Positions 47,821 through 59,777 of a DNA stretch of 64,000 nt are shown piece by piece. Both the position numbers and the translations under genes were made by a program. The DNA is from Heligmosomoides polygyrus polygyrus (taxonomy: Eukaryota; Nematoda; Chromadorea; Rhabditida; Heligmosomidae), in assembly GCA_947396885.1 (NCBI GenBank), contig OX377203.1, positions 27,469,253 through 27,533,252 of the forward strand, in the 5' to 3' direction. Positions within the stretch are counted from its first letter, which is position 1. Each line of letters opens with the position of its first letter. Below the pieces are notes generated by a model. The model searched no databases. It was given only the letters and a program-made list of their open reading frames with translations, and was not told the origin of the DNA.

Positions 47821-48760
47821 CGTGAGTGGTATTTGTCTATTATTTATTTATTTATTGTTTACACTGTGCGCTGTAAACTACTAAAAGCAAATCTCTCGCG
47901 CATAATAACAATAACAATAATAATAATAATATGTAAATCAAGTTTAATATGTTGAACTAAATGGAAAAAACAATGAAAAACTTTAAAAAATATCTTCAAT
48001 TGAATAAATTAATGTAAAAAACGAAATAAAAATCTTATAACATCATCTTACATTATCTTTTGTAAAATAAAGACTATTTAAGTAACGCCTAAAACGAGGT
48101 GGCGAAACGAGCGATCAAAATTTATTTTTACTTGTTGATTTTATACAAGTTTACTTATATAGTTTTCTACACACCTACTAAAAATTGTAACATCTTCCTA
48201 CCTTTGTGCTTAGCCTAATGGTGAGATGAGATGCTAAAATAAAACGCCCTCCTGAAAACCGAAATCTTTTTACCATCTCTTCACATGCAGATTTTAGTTT
48301 ACCAGGGTATTTAAGGAAAGCAACAAATGCAGGACACTTCATACTGCATTAAGTACCACACAGCTAGCCTTTTCAACAGAATTTTCCAAATCTTTACGCG
48401 GCAGTCGTGTTCGCGGCAAGAAAAAACTAGAAAATAAATATTATTGAAATTATGTATAAGAAATTTTAAAAAATGCAATTGCAGATATAATAAATTATTA
48501 ATTTCAGTAATTATAATTACAATAACTAAAACGAATTATAACTATTCATGGAAAATACAGGAGGATATTCACATTTACCATTTACCACCGCGGAAAGGCA
48601 AAGGACATGTGTTCAAAACGAAGGATGGATAAGGATCGAGGATTGAAAAAACCTTCGATTTGCAAAAATTGCCACACACGTTGTTATCAATGCGCTAATT
48701 ACCTTTATTCCACGAACATGCTCTACTGCTCTACGACGAATTATTAAGTTCGCTACAGTT
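47821..48760. other. AT-rich tract with interspersed repeat
   Basis: ATTT and AAT runs at 47,840-47,935. GGTGGCGAAACGAGCG (48,098) and TAACATCTTCCTACC (48,190) are shared with 31,141 or 23,660-23,840 (one of them inverted), marking a dispersed repeat of unknown type. Confidence 0.4.
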
Positions 48761-49215
48761 ACGGCCGTAGCTTTTGGTCAAATCCCGAAATGATCAAAGG
48801 GCTGAGCCGTAGCTCTATCAGATAGCGTAAAAAATGTCAAAAATTTCAAGTTTCAGCCGAAAATTTTTATTTTTACTTACAAAATTGTGCACCATTGTGA
48901 CGGACGAGTTATCCATCACAAACCGTCGCATGCCTACAATTCCTCTAATTTGAGGTTTTTTGAGAAACGGTTGGAACTGTTCGATTCTTCTCCTACACAA
49001 ATGCATGTGCAGCTTTACTAGTCCACCGCATTTTCGCTGTGGATGGCCAAAAAAAATTACTGGAGCAGGCTGTTTGTGATTGGAGCAGCTTACTTCCTGC
49101 TGAACTCAAAAAGCTGCTGTTCTTTCGAAAGTTCGCTTTGAAGGGAATATTTCGAAAGCCGCGAAAATGCGGCTTTTTCGGCCTTTCGAAAGGCTACGGC
49201 CGTAATGTAAATACA
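48761..49215. mobile_element. possible fold-back element
   Basis: TTACGGCCGTAGCTTTTGG at 48,760 and AAAGGCTACGGCCGTAATG at 49,191 are inverted copies about 430 bp apart. A further small palindrome with AAAGCCGC/GCGGCTTT lies near 49,160. No coding sequence is seen. Confidence 0.45.
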
Positions 49216-49939
49216 TCCAAAGGCACCCAGGGCCATGATTTCCCCTACCTTACGTTAGCGAATTTTCTGCTCTTAAATGCAATTTCGCCTTTTACTTCTT
49301 TCGTAAAAGTGCATTCAGGTAATTGAAAGTGTCAATCGAAAACTGCGTTTATGTACGACGTTCTACGCCCTGCTGTTTCAAGTAAGGGCGAAATGCAACA
49401 CTCCCGCTTTTCGGTCTTAACAAACGAGCGGAGTACTCAGGGAAACCTACGAACGATGGCTCCATTCCAGCGAAGTGCGATTTGTAAATCCAGGTTGGTT
49501 AGATCTCCCATTAGATTTTAACAGAGACTTCAAGAGTTCAAGGTTCAGCTAGTTCACCCTTCAATGCAACCACTGCTCGTTCGTCTCAGTAAACTTGGAA
49601 GGGTGTGGAGGCGGATCATAGCGAGGGAGACCACGACCTCACCCCGAGTGAGAAGCTGGACGCGACCTTTCACTAATTTGCTGCTGCGAAGCATTCAAAC
49701 CCCTTCCCAGGAGATTCTCGTCTCGGTGCCTAAATCTTGCTCTCTCTCTCCAAGAACGTCGGAAACGAGGACGGCGTTTCGCGAGGAGTTTCTAAGAACT
49801 TTCTAAGAGCGCTCATTGATGAAAAGCAGCGTGGTGTGTTCAGTGGGGCATGAACGGAATCATTCGTTGTGATGTCATCGATCCTACGATATGCCGAAGT
49901 CAGTAGGCGGTCGTATGTCTCGGAGTAGGGATTCGAAGG
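49216..49939. other. unassigned stretch
   Basis: A plus-strand frame of 80 codons at 49,564-49,806 has no recognised similarity. Confidence 0.3.
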
Positions 49940-50250
49940 CAACGGATAAAACGGATAAAGAACGACGTTAACCAATCTTCGTCGGGATGTGCCACGCATT
50001 CTGCTACGACAGGATGTCGTGGAGCCACTTTTTGATTTAAAAAAATTAAATGCGTATTTTGTCCATACAGTGAATGTGGTGGACAGCCAATGAACAGGTC
50101 ATCGGTTTGTCCTTCCCAGACAAATCTGGCACCAATTGCAGGACCCGGCAAGGATGAAAGGATTGATTGGCCTGAGCGGAAAATTCGAACTAACAGCCTG
50201 GAATCGGGTGCACATGATAGCCGGCACCTCCTCTGACCACGCTTCCTATC
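49940..50250 (-). mobile_element. SINE-1 copy
   Basis: Antisense with tail ACGGATAAAACGGATAAAG, GGGATGTGCCACGCATTCTG, GTCCTTCCCAGACAAATC, ACAGCCTGGAATCGGGTGC and the tRNA-like head near 50,240. Confidence 0.85.
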
Positions 50251-50364
50251 TGAGGGTCTTTTGTGAAATGGTGCTGTGACTTTTGCCGAATGGAATTTGT
50301 GCCAAGAAATCGCAGTGATGAGATGAGATACCAACCAGTGCAGACTTCTTTTTTCTTGAGGTTA

Positions 50365-50615
50365 AAGGATAAAAGGACGGCGTTTCTCAATCCCTTTTGG
50401 GATGCGCCACGCATTCCAGTCCTACGGGATGTCGTGGAGGCGACTTGAATGCGTATTTGGCCATACGATGACTTGCGGTGGCCAACCGATGAACAAATCA
50501 GCGCTTTATTCTTTCCAGACAAGTCTGATACCAATTCACCGACCCCGGAGGGATGGAAGGTATTGGATGCAGGCGACAGTCGGCGCCTCCTCTGACTGCG
50601 CTACACACGCCCCTT
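50365..50615 (-). mobile_element. SINE-1 copy, well preserved
   Basis: Antisense GGATAAAAGGACGGCGTTTC, GGGATGCGCCACGCATTCC, CTTGCGGTGGCCAACCGATG and ACCGACCCCGGAGGGATGGA. It has lost the part between the AGGTATTGG block and the head. Confidence 0.88.
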
Positions 50616-51290
50616 TGAGGTTAATAGCTAGAAGATAGTGGAATAAGTGGTCCTATTTCTGATGCTGCACTGCTTGATCTGCTTATGGTTAGTAATTCGA
50701 GAGAGCTCCACAATAAGGTTGATAAACAGATTTTAAACTACATTAAGATGTATCTTCTTCCTATAGTGCAATGCTGGCACAAAGAACGAGTTCTGTCGTA
50801 ACAATTCACAAGGATATTTCTCCATTTCTGTTGCATTCAGCGCGTTATCTTGTTATTTCGTATCAGAGTTTCTGAGTAGCCAGATGAACTTTATCCCGCA
50901 AAATATTGCGAAGTTAGTCTTGAAACCAAGAGAGGTTTTTGTTCTGACGAGGAAGTTCCTTAGCAACACGAGTATCTTCAGGTTGTGATGCTGGTTGGTT
51001 CCGATTGCTTTCGTTGCTTCATCACCGGCGGATTCTTCCTAATCCGTTATCTCTTCATCAATACATTTCTGCAAACTGCGTCACGGCGATCTTCGTCTAC
51101 GAAAAATGTTGTCATTTACCGAAAGTCTACAGTCCCGTCTTCTTTTGCATAAGGCTCTTCTTCTTCCGTGTTCATCCCGTTTCGTCGGTCCGCTTTTCTG
51201 TTGTCTTGACATCTCCGATCCCGGTGCTGCGCTTTATCAGGGTGGGCGCCATTTGGTTTCACATACATGTGTAACGTACCAGATTAGCGT
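50616..51290. other. unassigned stretch
   Basis: No supported gene, RNA or repeat. Confidence 0.4.
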
Positions 51291-51590
51291 GCGCGCTTGT
51301 AGCACGGTTGGCGGAGGTCGCGGCTCTCGCGTGTTCTCGATACCATGTTCCTGGTTCGGATTACCCTCTCAGGCCAACCAAGCCCCCATACCTCCGGGGT
51401 TGGTGTGTTGCTACCAAGTTTGTTGTGTGGGGGAAGAATAAAGCGCTGATTTGTTCATCGATTGGCCAAATCAATTCATTTATTGTATAGGCCAAATACG
51501 TATTCAAATCGCCTCCATGTCATCACGTAAAAGTAGAATGTGTGACGCATCTCAAAAGCGATTGAGTGAAGTTGTCCTTTATCCTTTATG
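51291..51590 (+). mobile_element. SINE-1 reference copy (tRNA-derived SINE with A and B boxes)
   Basis: Head: TTGTAGCACGGTTGGCGGAG fits the pol III A-box pattern (TRGYNNARNNG) and TTCCTGGTTCGGATTACC fits a slightly altered B box (GTTCRANNC with G for A). The body has CCAACCAAGCCCCC, TTGGTGTGTTGCTACC, GAATAAAGCGCTGATTTG, CAAATACGTATTCAAATCGC and GAATGTGTGACGCATC. The 3' tail is GTTGTCCTTTATCCTTTATG. At least 20 copies or fragments lie in the window on both strands. With promoter boxes, no coding capacity and a short repetitive tail, this is a SINE by the usual definition. Confidence 0.85.
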
Positions 51591-51599
51591 CCAGCTGTC

Positions 51600-53330
51600 C
51601 TCTATACCAGCGCCGCTTCGATCGCCCTCTAGTCGCTTTCCTGGCACATGGCCTATCTTGCCAACGCTGTCTTCTTTTCCACGAAGACCGCGGCTGCATC
51701 ATTGCAGCCGAACTTCGCGCATCTTATCAGCTATCGGCGCTACATCGAACGTCAGCCGAATGGCATCGTTCCGAAAGCGGTTCGTGCGTGTGAAAGCAGC
51801 ATCCATTGCAGCACTGTTATCTTCATTACGATGAGCTCCGCTCCAACCTCGTTGGTCCCAGTTTAACACTCATCGTCGCACATTGCTGCTGGCCGGACAA
51901 TGGCTCTGTAGATTTTTAACCTCAGGCGCCTTGGTATTATCTTCCTATCGCACGCACTAGTCAGCGAACGCCACTTAGGTCAAGCTACTCTTACGAATGA
52001 GTTCATTTCAACCATCAGATTACTACCAGATGTGATATTATTGATTCCAGGTACTTTAAAAGCGAAGTGCATGGAAGCTCGATGCCGTTAACCTTGATGG
52101 AGCTGGACTCGCTCATGTCAGTCGTTAGATACTTGGTCTTCTTGCTCAATTTAAATCCAAAATGCTCCAAGCGATCAAGCCAAGCTTGCACTTCTCGCTC
52201 GAGTTCACCTTTACCTCGGCAGGCGGCATTACGTCATCAACACATAGCAGCATTCATGGAACCGGCTTTCTAAGATAATGTTGCGTAATGGCTTCCATGA
52301 CAATAACAAGGAGGAGTGAGGAAAGCACAGAACCTGGCTGCACCCCTACATAGATGGGAATCCACATCGAGGTCCATGCTGCAGCTTGCACTCAAATCTT
52401 CAGGCAATGGTAGAACATCCGCACCCACTTACAAGTTCTTCAGAAGCGCCATGTTTTCATAATGCTTACCATATCACTTCACGCTATACGCGGTCGAAGG
52501 CCTTCTACAAGTCGATAAAAACGATATGCACCGGCTTCTGCTTCTTGTGATGCTTCTCCACCAGGAGGCGGACGGCGTGCATAGCATCAACGGAGCGACA
52601 ACCAGCCACCAGACCGCACCTTGTTGTCTGGAAGCTTAACGGTTTCACGAATTCCTACATCGTGAAATCGCTCGAGGATATTCATACTGGGCATTCATAC
52701 TGGGAAGCGAATGAGAAGATAGGACCAGTCTGCAGAGCTGTTCTTCTTCCCTCAAATCAGGATCATCGTACTTTTCTGCCAACCACTTTTTCCGCTACAA
52801 GCTGGTTGAAAAACTTTGCCAACCACTCAGCAGAGCACCAGAACTTCGACTTCCGTAAATCAGCTGACAAGTCATCTGGACTAATCACCTTTCCCGGTCT
52901 CACCTTCCTCAGAGCCGCGTCAGTCTCCTCCACGATGATCTTATTTAATGGACGGTGGGTAGCAGCCACAGAAGGGAGGACGTATGAGGGAACTCTTCAT
53001 TCGAGACCCCTTGAAACAGTCGCGCCATCGCTTCAACGCTTCCTTGCGGTTGATAAGAAGATGGCCTTTCTCATCAGTGATGCCAAACAACTTCTCTATA
53101 TCCTCGACTTGGCGATGGCATTCTTAAAAAGTCGGTACAAATGCATACCGTTCGCTATCGCGCAACTCCTGGTTTTCGTAGACATCGTTGTAATTAGTGA
53201 ATTTTGCAACGACCATCTTCTTGACAGCGTTTTTCGCCTCCTGGCACTTCTGCCAATTATCTCCTGTTTTGTCGTCGACAAACAAATGATAAGCGATTTC
53301 TTCGCTTGAACATTCACTTTCTCATTTTCC
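51600..53330 (-). pseudogene. old non-LTR retrotransposon fossil (RT core to C-terminus)
   Basis: On the minus strand in broken frames: VEETDAALRKVRPGK, SKFWCSAEWLAKFFNQ, then (52,500-52,620) RLLVEKHHKKQKPVHIVFID with KAFDR, and at 51,600-51,900 the C-terminal region. This is the fuller relative of 667-1,480. Stops and frameshifts are frequent, so it is old. A long open frame on the opposite strand (52,662-53,309) is only its shadow. Confidence 0.78.
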
Positions 53331-54671
53331 GTCTATTTTGTGCCTTTGGTTAAGATCAGTTCCTTATAATATGTTACTTCTAACCGAGCAAATGTTCTCT
53401 TCTTTCTTCCCAGTTCTTCCTTTCCAGTTCTTTCTAGAATAAAAAGAAACCAGAGTTTGCATTTTGCGTTCCCCAATTGAAGAGGCGCGATTCCACAGAG
53501 TTCAGATTACGTGAACGCCTTTTTTCTCATTCATGGAGATGCTTCAACAGGATAATTTTGATACCTCATTCTATAGGCTAAAGTATGGGAATATTGCTTT
53601 AAAAAATCTCTGCTTCTACCTTACCCCTGCACAATCGTCTACTCTGAGCAAGACTATCTATCATTTCAAGGTTCTCTACCTCTACTTCAAAGTATCTAAT
53701 GTGAGTGTTTCACTGCTGTTTTTCAATGCACTACGGACCTAGCATCTAAAGTCCGATTTAATTCTGACTTCGTGTATCCGAGATCCAGACCGTAAAGGTT
53801 TATGGCGCGAAAATCGAGCTTCAATATTGTCATGAAAGTGGCCTAAACTATTCAGTTTTTGGCAGCCAAAGTTACGAATTTGAAACTACGAATTTGAAAC
53901 TTTTCTATTTTTCTAAAAAAAATCAAAACCTCTTATGAAGTCGTGGAGTACAAAATTAAACAATGGCGGGAATATTCAAGACACTAAAATGGCGGGAGCT
54001 TTCGTCCGACCTAACATTCTGTCCTTCACCTGTATATTTTTCTCTTCTTCCTTTACATATCTACACAATAAATAAGATTAAGCATGATTATGAAAAGACG
54101 TTGATGGCGATGATTCTTTATCTCTTCAGATACACAGATGTTTGCACGGCGTGCCTTGATAATTCAAAAATATTTAGTCTCATGTCAGCCACTAAAGACT
54201 ATTCCATTTTCGTAATGGCTAGCTGATCTTCCAGTGTCCCTTTAAACCACCGAAAATTTCACTCTAAGCTCCTCTTGTCGTCTCTTCCGCAATACTCTAT
54301 GTTCAGCCCTTTTTACACTTTGGTTGATACTCTCAGCTCTTATAACCTAATAAAGAAGAGCTCACTAGGCAGCATTCAAGTCCCGTCGCGCCATCACTTT
54401 TTCCTCGTTTTTGTCGTTCCCGACGCAACTGCTCCTCATGCCGACGAGGTGGAGAATCTGCTGACGTAGACATAGCTGGGCATAACCCTACGACGTGGAC
54501 AACACCGCCCTGCTATTATTTGTGTCGCATAGAATATTGGGTTTCTACTTTCTCCTTAAAGTGTACCTGTCCTCATTGGTCCCATGCCAAGGGCGGCCAG
54601 CAGCCTCGCTGTTTTCTTTGCGGTTGCTGCATATGCACATCAATTCATTGTGCCCTTCAACATAGCTGAGG
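53331..54671. other. unassigned stretch
   Basis: No supported gene. A small direct repeat (ACGAATTTGAAACT twice) lies at 53,874-53,900. Confidence 0.4.
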
Positions 54672-55468
54672 ATGTACCATTTTCACGTCGAATTGGACAC
54701 ATTTGAGCTCGCCTAGGTCTTTTGAAATCAAAGCGAACTCTTCCAAATCGGAACGAGCTTCTTCTATATTAAACTAGAGGCTCCCAACAAGGTTAGAATA
54801 ATTTTTTGTTCAAGGAACATATTATTGTACTGATTTCTTTGAAGTTTTAATGCACATTGTTCGAAATTTAAAAAACTTTCATTTTTTGAGGAAAAATAAT
54901 GGCTTAAAGCTTGTTTTAAAGAGCAGGAATGCGGCGATTTTTAGTGCTAAAAAAGATTGCGCCGTGCCCTCGCCTAAGACGTCGCGATTTTTATTCGACT
55001 GATAAGAGAATTTCTGTTTGCATGGAATTCAACACCAGTTAACGATACCACAAAAACAACTGTAAAGAGTACACAAACGTCACTTTGATGGTTCATGTAA
55101 GAGGAATTTACACTATCGGTCAAGTAAAAGTTGCGGCGGACTTTGAGTGCATGGCGCGATCATATCTCTTAATGCTGTGCTTTAAAACTCATTTTAATTG
55201 ATTATTTTTCCTAAAACAAAAATTTCAAAAAATTATTGCACTTGTTAGGGCAGGTAAACTGAAAAAGTTTCAAAGAAAGTTATGCCAAATTTTCCTTGAG
55301 CAATAAGTTCTGTACATAGTTTAACCGGTCTGAAAAACATTTTGATTTGGAAGAGCTCGCTTCGATTTTAAAAGTCTTGATGCTGGCTTAGAACAGTGTC
55401 AGAAATGATTTCAAAAGTGGCCACTGTGGCCGAAACGTGTCCAGTTCGGTGTGAAAATGGTATATATC
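54672..55468. mobile_element. non-autonomous inverted-repeat element with 21-bp subrepeats
   Basis: Ends: TACCATTTTCACGTCGAATT at 54,672 and the inverse (CCAGTTCGGTGTGAAAATGG) at about 55,440-55,460. Inside both ends are 20-21-bp units such as GAACTCTTCCAAATCGGAAC. The inner pair GCGCCGTGCCCTCG (54,959) and GAGTGCATGGCGCG (55,147) is shared with the copies at 14,560 and 38,405. About 800 bp, non-coding. Confidence 0.65.
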
Positions 55469-55611
55469 AATTTTTACTTCAGTGTTTTCATAAATCAAGC
55501 AAGATCAATCAACTGCACTCTTCCAAGGACCACAAAAACCAATGTATACTTTTCTGGATGCTGGTTGTTATGGAGCAGGACGCAGGTCCCACTAATGTAG
55601 TACCCTTGTAG

Positions 55612-55766
55612 GAGAACCTATGTAGATGTCCCACTGCAAGATGCGGAGGAACTGGGATTTAGACATTCTGGTGAGTCATTCCTCCTACCTTTGCCCCCAA
55701 CTGACCATGCGAAACACAGGAGGTTCCTAAAAGAGGAGAAGCAGCGTGAAATAAATAGAAACAAGG
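55612..55766 (+). CDS. orphan exon-like segment, product unknown
   Basis: Bounded by CCTTGTAG and AAGG|GTATGT, 155 nt, open as 51 codons with one split codon at each end. The peptide includes TYVDVPLQDAEELGFRHSG and HRRFLKEEKQREINRNKG. The charged helical end looks like part of a coiled-coil or cytoskeletal protein, but I cannot name a family. It does not join in phase to the exon at 56,727 and no partner exon was found. Confidence 0.35.
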
Positions 55767-56171
55767 GTATGTTTCGCCTTTTAAAATTCAACTCGAGCGC
55801 CTCACATCTTACCTTCGCGACGCATTTCATGATTGCGATAAAGCTGTCACCGCATGTGTGGCCACCAAGGCCGTCACTGAATCAGATTTGAACACCATTC
55901 TGTTGTTCTTACTTGAAAAAATGGCCTCGCATTTTGGCGCAGTGAAGGGCGCATTTTGGCTTCTTTGAAAAATATGGTTCTAAAGAATCGGCGCAACCCC
56001 TAGGTAACTTGTAGCACTTCATCTCCCTGTATTTTCTCATATCATCTCCTTCCTCCTAGCCTCTTTTCTTGTCACTTGAGACCCCATGGATGAGCGAGTC
56101 TAGTCTAGTCAGCCGAGCACTACTCCGAAAGTAATTCTGCAAGGTGCACCCGAAATTTTTTCTTGGGCATC
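55767..56171. other. unassigned stretch
   Basis: No supported gene or repeat. Confidence 0.4.
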
Positions 56172-56236
56172 GCATCGGGCGAAAATCGACCGCGGGTCCC
56201 GCGTGGCAGCGCATTCTACCACTGAACCACCTATGC
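56172..56236 (-). pseudogene. tRNA-Gly(GCC) pseudogene
   Basis: The minus strand reads GCATAGGTGGTTCAGTGGTA, GAATGC, TGCCACGCGGG and GGTCGATTTTCGC, ending CCGATGC. This is the tRNA-Gly-GCC pattern (GGTGGTTCAGTGGTAGAATGC and TGCCACGCGGG are hallmark segments). The 5' side of the anticodon stem is missing bases, the acceptor stem has a mismatch, and the T arm no longer reads GGTTCGATTCC. I judge it non-functional. Confidence 0.7.
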
Positions 56237-56720
56237 TCTACCATCTTTATCTGTGACATGTAGACAGTAGGCATCTCTACGGCACACTACATATTGATGA
56301 GCAAGGTGCGAAAGGAAGGAGCGAAATCCTTCCAAAATCATTGCATTGGCTGGGAACTGAATTAGGGCCGGCCGCGTAGCAGGCGATTTTACTTGTGATG
56401 TAGGCTTCCTTGTTGCCCCCCGCCTTTTTTGACAAACAGTCAGAACTACAATTTTGTCGCGGAAACCGCCGGTGTACTTGGACAATCTTTGGTTTCAGCT
56501 CCTTCATCAACAATCAGAGGCCATGCAGCGATATGTTTTCAGCTCTGAATGGCAGGCACAATCCTTTTTCTCCAGCCTATTATCAAACAGCCGAGTTCCT
56601 CGTCTTTGTCGCGCTTCCGATTGTTCTGTCTCGAGCCCACGCATTTTCGTGACGAGTTATCGCTCATATGTATCGCTGCTGCCTCCGTCGCCCATTTTCG
56701 CGCTTCAAACTCCTTTGGCA

Positions 56721-56726
56721 TTTCAG
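56721..56726 (+). promoter_or_regulatory. TTTCAG acceptor abutting a start codon (candidate SL trans-splice site)
   Basis: A consensus nematode acceptor is immediately followed by ATG at 56,727. Such an arrangement is typical of spliced-leader addition. It could instead be an internal cis-acceptor, since the frame is open upstream to 56,454. Confidence 0.5.
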
Positions 56727-59713
56727 ATGGCGACCATCGTTCAGCTCGAAGAGCAGCGCGTCTGTCGTGTGTGGAGCGAAAAGAAGGGCCGGTTTACGGT
56801 AAGCTCGGATGAACCGAATGGCGTGGAGATCCCCTTAAGGCTCTGTTGCAGGTGGAGAACCTGAACCATGTCCGTTGCGCTCTCATCTCGGACTGTGAGA
56901 ACCTTGGTCTGCTGGAGAAGGCGACCACATCGGCGCACTATGACGACGCTTCCAAAACGGTATGTTATTCTGAGATATAAACCGTTAGGTTACGGTGTTT
57001 TTGAGAAATGAAGAAATTAACAACTTGCTTCATTTATCTGTCCATCTAACAATAGTAGACAGTAGTTTAACCTAACCATAGTGATAACAAACACCAGTAA
57101 AACATCCTCTGAAATGCCTGTCATCAACTGTGTAAAAAATGTACTCCATCTTCTGCAAAGCTTTGATATTCCACATCAGTCGTCATGCCCTGACCTTCTT
57201 CACGTTTGAACGGACAACAAATCTCTCGCTAGGCAGCAAGCTGAGCACCTTATCAGCAAAAACTACCGGGCTGACAGATAGCCTTCTAGTGTGATGGTTT
57301 ATACAGCAGATGATGTTAGCAGTATTAATACATATATAGTAGGATACATATGTAATATTTTTATACAATATTTACATATTATCTCCAATTTTTTCCAGTG
57401 AAGAAAGGCCAAAGCAATAAATGAATAAGTAAAACCAACAATAAATGAAGGAAAACCCGCAACCCGTTGAAAGAAGTATTAATTTTTTTTTAATTTTAAC
57501 CACATTTTTGATCACATTGTCATCCATAGATAAACGCCTCATTACCAGGTTTCTAATGAAGCTGTTTTGAGCGCTCCCAGAATACTAGTACTCTTTCCCA
57601 CACTGCTGTTTGGACTGAGCACCTCTTCACCGTACCTCAATGATGGGCCGCACAAATGTTTTGAAGAATCGCGTAAAGCTAGCTCCAAAATTCTGAGTTT
57701 GTTATTGGTACGATACCGGTTTTTTTCTTGTTTTGCAGTCCGTTTTAAAAGTACGTTAATACAAACCGAGCCGTTAGCCCTTCATCTCAATGTTTTAGAG
57801 GGGTTTTAGTTTTCATTATAAAATTATTTGGCACTAGTTAAAAGTTCCAACTCCACCGACAAGACTTCGGTCGAAAAAAAAAATTCGACCGAAGTCTTGT
57901 CGGTGGAGTCGGAACTTTTAACTAGTGCCAATTATTTTTATTTCTCATTTTTCTTTATTTCCTATTTATGAGAAAAACAGCTTTTTCAAATTGGAATAAA
58001 CATCTCCCAGTCTAACAGCTGGCAAAATCCACTGCAGATTCCAGTGCAGTTAGTCGCGGTGTCTTCCAGCGAATGCACCTTTATTCTGTTGTCAGTTTGT
58101 GTAGATTTTGCCATGATCTCTTGGTACCCTTTACATGTGAAACTTCGAATTTTGCGTTGACTCAGAATGACGGAGAGATTATTCTGTATCGTTTCTCCTA
58201 CACTCTTTAGGGAAAGCTTATGAAACTGTGCAAGAGCTTCAAGTCACCCAACTGCCAATTTATCCACAGAGTCTCTGAACTAAGCTGGATAATCAGGGGA
58301 AATTGGAAGCGGGAAGAGTCGTGGACAGCATTTGATGTACGTCGTGTTTATTGTCGGTTCTTCAGCTTCCGCAGTTGGTGTTTTGCGTAGGCAAAGGCAT
58401 AACTTAATAAGCTATGCATTACTCACGATGTTTACCCAATACTCTCTTCAAGAAGCTGCAACAACCATTGCAGGAGAAACGAAATCAATCTTCTCCACTC
58501 GAAGCCGAACGTTTGGAGTTTTCTTCGTGGGAATTGAATTTGCGGAAGAGGAATTCTATAGAGCGAGATTCCACATGGGCATTCTGTGTCACTCTCCACC
58601 GGCTATTCAGCAGCGATTCTGTTGATTCAAATCAAACAACTGGGATATTTTTGCAAAGATTCAATTGCTTCATCTTTGGAATACGATTTAGAGCTCAGAA
58701 AACTTGTTGAGAATATGTGCAAATAAGTGATGACGGTCGACATAATCCGATTAATTTCTGTGAGATTCACTTGCGATGGCTAAATATAAAGGAAATATTA
58801 GTGTTTCATTCACTCAGATAAGCCTGTACCAATTCATCGACCCCAGAGCCATATGCATCCGACATTGCTTAACATTTATATTTAATGATCTTCCCAAGCT
58901 TATAGAACAATCTGGTGTTATTTGTAAAATTCGGCTGAAAAAACTAAAGTACTCCAACTAGGTAAGATTGAAACGCGTCTCATCAGATTAAAAGTTCGTG
59001 GTCATAGAGTCAAGTTATTCCATGGCAATTCTAGAACAGGGCTTAGACGACCCCTTTTCGCATTTAGGGCTGGTTCTGATTATGCGTAATTGTGCAAACG
59101 AATACTTATATCCAAATCCTTCTCCATTTTCAAAAGAGGTGTGTGCCGCTACTAGCGAGGGAAACACTACACAGTTGCCTAATCTTCTTTTTTGCATTGC
59201 ATTTTATGAATTTACACTCATTTGTTTTGTTCTCATGTTTTATTTTCTATACATGCGCATGCGCTTTGATGAAATGCTGAATAAGGCCTGATCAGTCTGT
59301 GCTGGGCCCGAACCATGTAAATAAATATTTTAAAAAATATTAATATTATTATTAATAAATTATTATTATTATTAAATTATTAAATAAATATGTAAATATT
59401 TAGGAAAAATTATATAAAGAAAAAAGTAGGCCTAATTCCAGGAGTGAAGAAGCCCAACAATCCCTTGCGCAAGCGCTGTGAAGCCTTCACTAATGCTAAA
59501 ACCACACTCCAGTGCCTCTCCATGTGTACATGAACAATTATCTTCTTGCATTCCTTTAAGAAGTGCCACCGTTTTACTACGGCATGTTGGATAATGTTGC
59601 CCATTTTATGCAAATATCTTTGCAAACAACCAATGTTCTAGTTATCACAATTTTACTATGATAAGGAGGAAAAAACTGATGCTTGAGTTTTTTTCTAGTT
59701 GTGCCAGTGTGCT

Positions 59714-59777
<64 letters not shown>

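Noticed and set aside
52662..53309. 215-codon plus-strand open frame
   Set aside because: It lies exactly opposite the reverse-transcriptase fossil, and only the minus strand shows family motifs.
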